Below are positions 47,860 through 52,031 of a stretch of 52,031 nt of DNA, in pieces. The notes below the pieces were generated by a model. It did not search any database, had not been told where the DNA came from, and worked only from the letters and a program-made list of their open reading frames with translations. Position 1 is the first letter of the stretch; every line of letters starts with the position of its first letter. Source of the stretch: Eubacteriales bacterium (GTDB lineage Bacteria > Bacillota > Clostridia > Oscillospirales > Oscillospiraceae); the NCBI GenBank assembly GCA_030533415.1, contig JAUNJE010000016.1, positions 1-52,031 on the forward strand. Direction: 5' to 3'. Both the position numbers and the translations under genes were made by a program.

Positions 47860-50259
47860 TCAAATCTCCTCATCTTTTTTATTCTTTCCACAGATATAGG
47901 CGGCGATGCGCATCAGCAGCGCCACAGAACCAACACGGTAGCCGCTGGTGCCATAGACCGCCCTGCCATCCCCGCCGCAGACCACGGCCAAAGGCGGTGT
48001 GGAGGGGTCGCAGGTCAATTGCCTGGCCACGCTCTCTAAGTCATAGGCCCAGTCGTCCAGCAGCGCGGTGATCCCGGGCCGCTGTTCCAGCAGTCCTGCC
48101 AAGGCCGGATGGCAAAGGCTGTCCCGTCCCGGAAGCAGGAAAATGACATTTACAGGCAGGTTTTCCAGGCTCTGCCCCATGGCAGAAAGCTCGTTGAGCA
48201 CATGCTCCGTAGGCTCGCAGCCCGTTTCCAGCCAGAACAGAAGGGACGGGCGGTCATTGATCCGGCACAGGTCGGGAAGGAACCTGCCTTCCGGGGTGAC
48301 AGCGGACATGGCCGGCATCCTCTGATGGCGCAGCATATCCTCCAGGGCAAAAGGGCGAAGATACAGCCCGGCGGTCTGCGTTTTCCCCGGCTGAATGGAA
48401 AACTCCCGTATTGCCGCAAACTGGTTGCCGTTTGGCAGGCGGACGGCGGTAATCAGACGGTACTGCCCTACAGGCAGAGTCACTTCCTGCACGCCGTCCA
48501 AAAGGGTCAGCAGCTGCCAGCCCCCTTCTGTCCGGCGGGAAAGGCTCCAATTCTGGCGGTATACCAGGGGCGTCTCCGGGCCGTATGTCAAGTGAAGGGC
48601 TCCGGTTTCCTCCGGCAGGCAGGGATAAAACCGTCCCTCCTGCCAGTATTCCGGTGTCCCGTCCAATTCCCGCAGCTGGGCAGGAATGCCCAAGGTCCGC
48701 AGACAGGCCACATACAGAATTTTCAAGCTCCGTTTGTCGCAGCGGCCGGAGCGCCAGCTTTCCGCCGGTGTCCAAACCAAGCCCGAATAAGTTTGGGTAC
48801 GCTGTACATCCATGCGCCTATTCAGATCCTGCCAAAGCTTTGCGGGCGTTTCCCCTCCGGTCAAAACCTTACGCAGCATCCCCCGCCATGGGGTCAGGGG
48901 CTCCAACTCCACTCTCGGGCACAGAACATAGGGAACATAGACTTCCATAGGCAGGTTTCCGGGCGCCGGGGTATTTTGCAGATGGTCCTCCAGCGTTTCC
49001 AAGGCCACATCCCGCAGGTCCTTGTCGGAAAGCGAACGCAGAAGCAGTTCCCGGCGGGGATCGGCATCCTGCCTGAGAAACGCGGCAATGACCGTGCGGT
49101 TGCCCCGGGCGGCTTTGAGCAGGTCCTCCCACGCGGGGCTTCCCTCCCCGGTCCGGGAAAAGGCCGCTATCCGCCGCTCCCGAAGGCTGCTGCCGCTGCG
49201 CAATACCGCTGCCCGGGATTCCCGCTGGGCCGCATCCAATACAATGGAATTGACAGGCTCCGCCTTCGGCGCCCGGACGTCAAATTCCTTCCAGCCAGTG
49301 TCCCTGTCCACAGGGGCGGACAAATGCAGGATGATGCCGCTTTCCGTGCAGTCGCCTTCTGCCCGCAGGCCCTTCCAAAGGGCCAGAACGTGGATGTCCC
49401 CCAGGCCAAAGTCCGCTTTGGCTCGGCCCTGTTCGTCTGCGGTCAGCGTGGCGATGGTGTGAAAGCCCGCTTCATTCAGAAGCTGGATTTGAAAAACCGC
49501 CCCCGCCGCAGGCTTGTCATGATAAACCGCCTGGAAGGTGCGCATCTGCACCAAGGCATAGCGGCGGGTCTGGTTGTACCAGCAGACGGCCCCTTCCTGT
49601 CCCAGCGGTTCCCCGTGCAGGGGAGAGGAACCGGCACCGAAAAGCCGGGAATGCACCAGTACCGCCCGGGAAGCCGCCGTATTGAACCAGCCCTTATCCA
49701 GGACCGGCTCCGGCTCGCAGGCGCCCAGAAAGCGCCATTGGCCGCCGCACAGGACTTCTACCCAGGCATGGTTGTCGTCACAGTGTGCCCAGCGGGGGGC
49801 GTAAACCTGCCGGGCCGGGATGCCCACGCTTCGCAGAGCCGAAACCAGGAACCCGGACTCCTCACCGCAGCGCCCGCTGCCATTGCGGAATACGGTCAGG
49901 GCCGAGGCGGTTCGTTCGTCCTGGGCCTGATAGGATGCCATTTCGTGGCACCACCGGTTGACCTCCAGCACCCGCGTTTCCACAGTGGGAAGCTCTCGAA
50001 TACGGGGCCACAGGGCGTCAAAAAACAGCCGGCGGTGGAAGGACAGGTCCTCATCGTTTACCCGGGGGAACAGGACATAGTGGTCAAAGACTTCCTGTTC
50101 CATTTCGGCGCACCAGGGCACCGTCTTTCGCAGGAATAGGGCATGGTCCACAAATTGCAGGAACAGCGTTTCCGGATAACAGTCCAGATCGCTTTCCGGC
50201 AGATGGCTGTACAAAAAGGCCATGGCCCTCCGGCGCTCCTGGCCTGTCCGGTCAGCCAT
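47860..50259 (-). CDS. Transglutaminase-like protein with C-terminal thioredoxin-like domain
   Basis: The 799-residue protein has a transglutaminase-like core with Cys131 in GRCGEESG, His164 in DDNHAWVE and an acidic residue in GACEPEP (Glu182) in place of the usual Asp. A beta-sandwich region follows (about 225-320). The last 140 residues look thioredoxin-like (SLLFWLETGCEPTEHVLNEL), but with one cysteine instead of CxxC. No signal peptide is seen, though relatives are often exported. The start at 50259 overlaps the GH29 stop by 8 bases; a longer reading lies in the GH29 gene. Proteolytic or amide-processing activity is possible but unproven. Confidence 0.82.
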   Translation of the reverse strand: MADRTGQERRRAMAFLYSHLPESDLDCYPETLFLQFVDHALFLRKTVPWCAEMEQEVFDHYVLFPRVNDEDLSFHRRLFFDALWPRIRELPTVETRVLEVNRWCHEMASYQAQDERTASALTVFRNGSGRCGEESGFLVSALRSVGIPARQVYAPRWAHCDDNHAWVEVLCGGQWRFLGACEPEPVLDKGWFNTAASRAVLVHSRLFGAGSSPLHGEPLGQEGAVCWYNQTRRYALVQMRTFQAVYHDKPAAGAVFQIQLLNEAGFHTIATLTADEQGRAKADFGLGDIHVLALWKGLRAEGDCTESGIILHLSAPVDRDTGWKEFDVRAPKAEPVNSIVLDAAQRESRAAVLRSGSSLRERRIAAFSRTGEGSPAWEDLLKAARGNRTVIAAFLRQDADPRRELLLRSLSDKDLRDVALETLEDHLQNTPAPGNLPMEVYVPYVLCPRVELEPLTPWRGMLRKVLTGGETPAKLWQDLNRRMDVQRTQTYSGLVWTPAESWRSGRCDKRSLKILYVACLRTLGIPAQLRELDGTPEYWQEGRFYPCLPEETGALHLTYGPETPLVYRQNWSLSRRTEGGWQLLTLLDGVQEVTLPVGQYRLITAVRLPNGNQFAAIREFSIQPGKTQTAGLYLRPFALEDMLRHQRMPAMSAVTPEGRFLPDLCRINDRPSLLFWLETGCEPTEHVLNELSAMGQSLENLPVNVIFLLPGRDSLCHPALAGLLEQRPGITALLDDWAYDLESVARQLTCDPSTPPLAVVCGGDGRAVYGTSGYRVGSVALLMRIAAYICGKNKKDEEI

Positions 50260-51559
50260 AGCGCACCTCCAGCACCGTGTCCACAGGATCCGGCAGCACC
50301 GGGTCGGGGCCAAGGTCCGCAAAGGCCAACTCCAGATAATCGCTGTGGAGGCAGTTGGCAGACAGGGGGACCTCACTGCCATCGGCCAGGCGGCGGATAG
50401 CGGTGATGCGCTCTTTCTCCGCCCCAAACAAAGGAAGCGGACCAATGGTATTTTCAAAAATGTGATAATACAGCGTATCTCCCCGGCGGGTGATCCGGCC
50501 ATACTCCGGCTTTTCCAAACCGGATGGGCCGCAGCCGTAGATACTGTCCCCGTTTTTCGCCATCCACGCCCCGATATCCTTCAGAATATCCCGGGCCTCC
50601 CCGGGGAAGCGGCCATTGGCATCCGGGCCAACATTCAGAAGCAGATTGCCTCCCCTGGAGACACAAGCCACCAGATTGTGAATGAGCATGGACGCGGGCT
50701 TATAGAAGTGGTCTTCGGCACAGTAGCCCCAGTGGTTATTCATGGTCACGCAGCTTTCCCACACCAGGGGACGTCCCTTGGCATCCACCAGTCCCCGGGG
50801 CGGAAGGAGCTGTTCCGGGGTGACGAAATCCCCGTGGTAAGGGGTGGGGCAGCCGGCAGCCAGGGAGCCGAAGCCCTCCCCGCTGACCTCCAGGCGGTTG
50901 TTCAGAACGATGTCCGGCTGAAGAGACCGCACCATCTCCACCAGCTCCGTGGCACGCCAGGCATCTCCCCGCAGGCTGCCATAGGAAAAATCAAACCATA
51001 ACAGGTCCAGCTTTCCGTAATTGGTGCACAGCTCCCGGACCTGGGCATGGAGGTAGTCCAGATAGCGGCCAAAGTCCCGGCCTTCGTTTCCAGAGCCGGG
51101 GTCATCCCGCATGGGGTGGTTGGGGTCTCCCCGGTGGGGATAGTCCGGGTGGTGCCAGTCAAGCAGGGAATAATACAGCCCCACCCGAAGCCCATAGGCC
51201 CGGGCCGCCTCCACGTACTCCCGGACAAAATCCCGCCCCGCAGGGGTATTGGTGGACTTGAAATCCGTGTAGGCGCTGTCGAAAAGGCAGAAGCCGTCAT
51301 GATGCTTGGCGGTCAGCACCACATATTTCATGCCCGCATCCCGGGCCGCCTCCATCCACTGGCGCATATCGCAGTGCTTGGGATCAAATTCCCGGAAATA
51401 GCGGTCGTATGCTTCCTTGGAGATCCGCTCCGTGCTCCGAACCCATTCCCCCCGGGCCGGGATCGCGTAAAGTCCCCAGTGCAGGAACATGCCGAACCGG
51501 GCCTGGGTATACCAGGCAATTCTGCGGTCATATTCCTCCCGGGAAAAAACAAATGCCAT
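50252..51559 (-). CDS. GH29 alpha-L-fucosidase
   Basis: The 435-residue protein has the GH29 features RFGMFLHWGLYAIPARGEWV (about 21-40), AKHHDGFCLFDS (84-95) and nucleophile Asp190 in LLWFDFSYG. NLLLNVGPDANG lies near the barrel end, followed by a C-terminal beta domain. It removes alpha-linked fucose; linkage preference is not readable. No signal peptide is present, so it acts on imported fucosylated oligosaccharides. This fits the host-glycan locus elsewhere in the window. It is the first gene of an operon with the transglutaminase-like gene and cutC. Confidence 0.94.
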   Translation of the reverse strand: MAFVFSREEYDRRIAWYTQARFGMFLHWGLYAIPARGEWVRSTERISKEAYDRYFREFDPKHCDMRQWMEAARDAGMKYVVLTAKHHDGFCLFDSAYTDFKSTNTPAGRDFVREYVEAARAYGLRVGLYYSLLDWHHPDYPHRGDPNHPMRDDPGSGNEGRDFGRYLDYLHAQVRELCTNYGKLDLLWFDFSYGSLRGDAWRATELVEMVRSLQPDIVLNNRLEVSGEGFGSLAAGCPTPYHGDFVTPEQLLPPRGLVDAKGRPLVWESCVTMNNHWGYCAEDHFYKPASMLIHNLVACVSRGGNLLLNVGPDANGRFPGEARDILKDIGAWMAKNGDSIYGCGPSGLEKPEYGRITRRGDTLYYHIFENTIGPLPLFGAEKERITAIRRLADGSEVPLSANCLHSDYLELAFADLGPDPVLPDPVDTVLEVRYG

Positions 51560-51706
51560 AGCCCTCCGCTCCTTTTATATATGGCGTAAAATTTGCTTCA
51601 TTATACCGCATATTTCCAAAGGAAGCAACGGTTTTATCCTTGCTTTTCCTTTTATGAAGCGTATTCTTTTTTTGCAAATGGGAAACCTGTCAAAGAGGTG
51701 TGAAAC

Positions 51707-51886
51707 ATGAATCAGAACGAACTTCCCCTGGGCTTCGGCTTTGCCTTGGCGCAGAATCCCGAGGCCATGAAGCATTTCGCGAACCTGCCGGCGGCCGGGC
51801 AAAAGGAAATTCTCAGGAAGGCCCACAGCTTATCCTCCAAGGACGAAATGCAGGCACTGGTTGATTCGCTGTCCAAAACCGTCTAA
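51707..51886 (+). CDS. Conserved 59-residue small protein
   Basis: A short frame begins 7 bases after AAAGAGGTG. It encodes a helical, hydrophilic protein with LGFGFALAQNPEAMKHFANL and a second helix near the end (SSKDEMQALVDSL). I recall similar small proteins (PLGFGMALAQNPEAM) in many Clostridia; function is unknown. It is divergent from GH29. The TAA stop is part of the end of a dispersed repeat (51884-51939). Confidence 0.8.
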   Translation: MNQNELPLGFGFALAQNPEAMKHFANLPAAGQKEILRKAHSLSSKDEMQALVDSLSKTV

Positions 51887-51939
51887 TACGGTTTCTTTAT
51901 AAAACTGTTTCATTTTTATAAAGAAGGCACCGCCTGACG
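51884..51939 (-). repeat. Dispersed palindromic repeat, copy 7 (inverted, partial)
   Basis: It starts TAATACGGTTTCTTTATAAA, contains the CTTTATAAAAAT palindrome and ends in GGCACCGCCTGACG. Modules A and B are absent. The TAA supplies the stop codon of the 59-residue protein. Confidence 0.65.
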
Positions 51940-51987
51940 TCCAAAAACGCCGGGAGCAACCGCTCCCGGCGTCAGACTGTCGATAAA

Positions 51988-52031
51988 CCCTCTGGCGCTT
52001 ATAGCGCCCAAGGCTCCCTTGTGCAAAGGCG
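51988..52031 (+). repeat. Family 2 repeat, copy 3, cut by the window end
   Basis: CTCTGGCGCTTATAGCGCCC followed by AAGGCTCCCTTGTGCAAAGG matches the left end of the copies at 25757 and 40224. Confidence 0.6.

Overview
The window looks like chromosomal DNA from a gut-associated member of the Clostridia, most likely Oscillospirales. This is inferred from moderately high GC, AGGAGG-type ribosome binding sites, Firmicutes-type sugar importers without their own ATPase, cytoplasmic glycosidases and Clostridia-type small families. Genus is not resolved. No rRNA, CRISPR array or intact phage is visible. Most genes lie on the minus strand.

Layout. 1-1150: decayed DNA with an S66 peptidase remnant, a possible promoter-driven 29-residue Cys-rich peptide and a full copy of a dispersed palindromic repeat. 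1150-4908: LysM/CAP secreted protein, DUF3892 protein, and a minus-strand operon (alpha/beta hydrolase, rhodanese lipoprotein, DUF5655 protein, HEAT-GNAT fusion). 5182-19711: a LacI-controlled carbohydrate island. It holds LplB/YtcP-type permeases and a lipoprotein, then GH30, GH3 and YesL-like genes; a LacI regulator; a ThuA/SDR/SDR-like/Gfo-Idh-MocA operon; and a divergent GH88 gene. A GH13 alpha-1,6-glucosidase (19774-21441) follows GH88. A 15-base operator candidate occurs exactly in front of the transporter operon (twice) and of GH88. 21442-23490: a mobile-element graveyard with the 3' half of a tRNA, a relaxase N-terminus, an ISL3 transposase N-terminus and an AT-rich lipoprotein gene. 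23494-32552: a lacto-N-biose/galacto-N-biose locus (GH112 phosphorylase, GH20 hexosaminidase, ABC importer, AraC regulator) with a broken beta-helix gene between GH112 and GH20. 32808-34622: S66 peptidase and NudC. 34803-37468: two membrane-anchored proteins, the second a phosphodiester glycosidase.

37834-46846 is the most unusual region. Two sugar-type ABC permeases, an HlyD/MacA-like adaptor, a MacB-like membrane protein, a response regulator and a histidine kinase lie head to tail. They are followed by a very large lipoprotein that joins a propeller-like region to a solute-binding domain. The first permease and the lipoprotein each have an upstream tandem box, TTAGAGA-N4-TTAGAG(A/G), placed exactly 9 bases before a -10-like hexamer. 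This is the geometry expected for an OmpR/PhoB-family activator, so the unit looks like one self-regulating sense-and-transport system.

47108-51886: CutC, a transglutaminase-thioredoxin-like protein, GH29 fucosidase and a 59-residue conserved small protein.

Two repeat families are scattered between genes. One has palindromic modules and ends in TAATACTG, and its end supplies the stop codon of GH20 and of the 59-residue protein. The other is a long stem-loop family. Taken together, the window describes a specialist in importing host- and diet-derived oligosaccharides and cutting them inside the cell: GH3, GH13, GH20, GH29, GH30, GH88 and GH112 all lack signal peptides.
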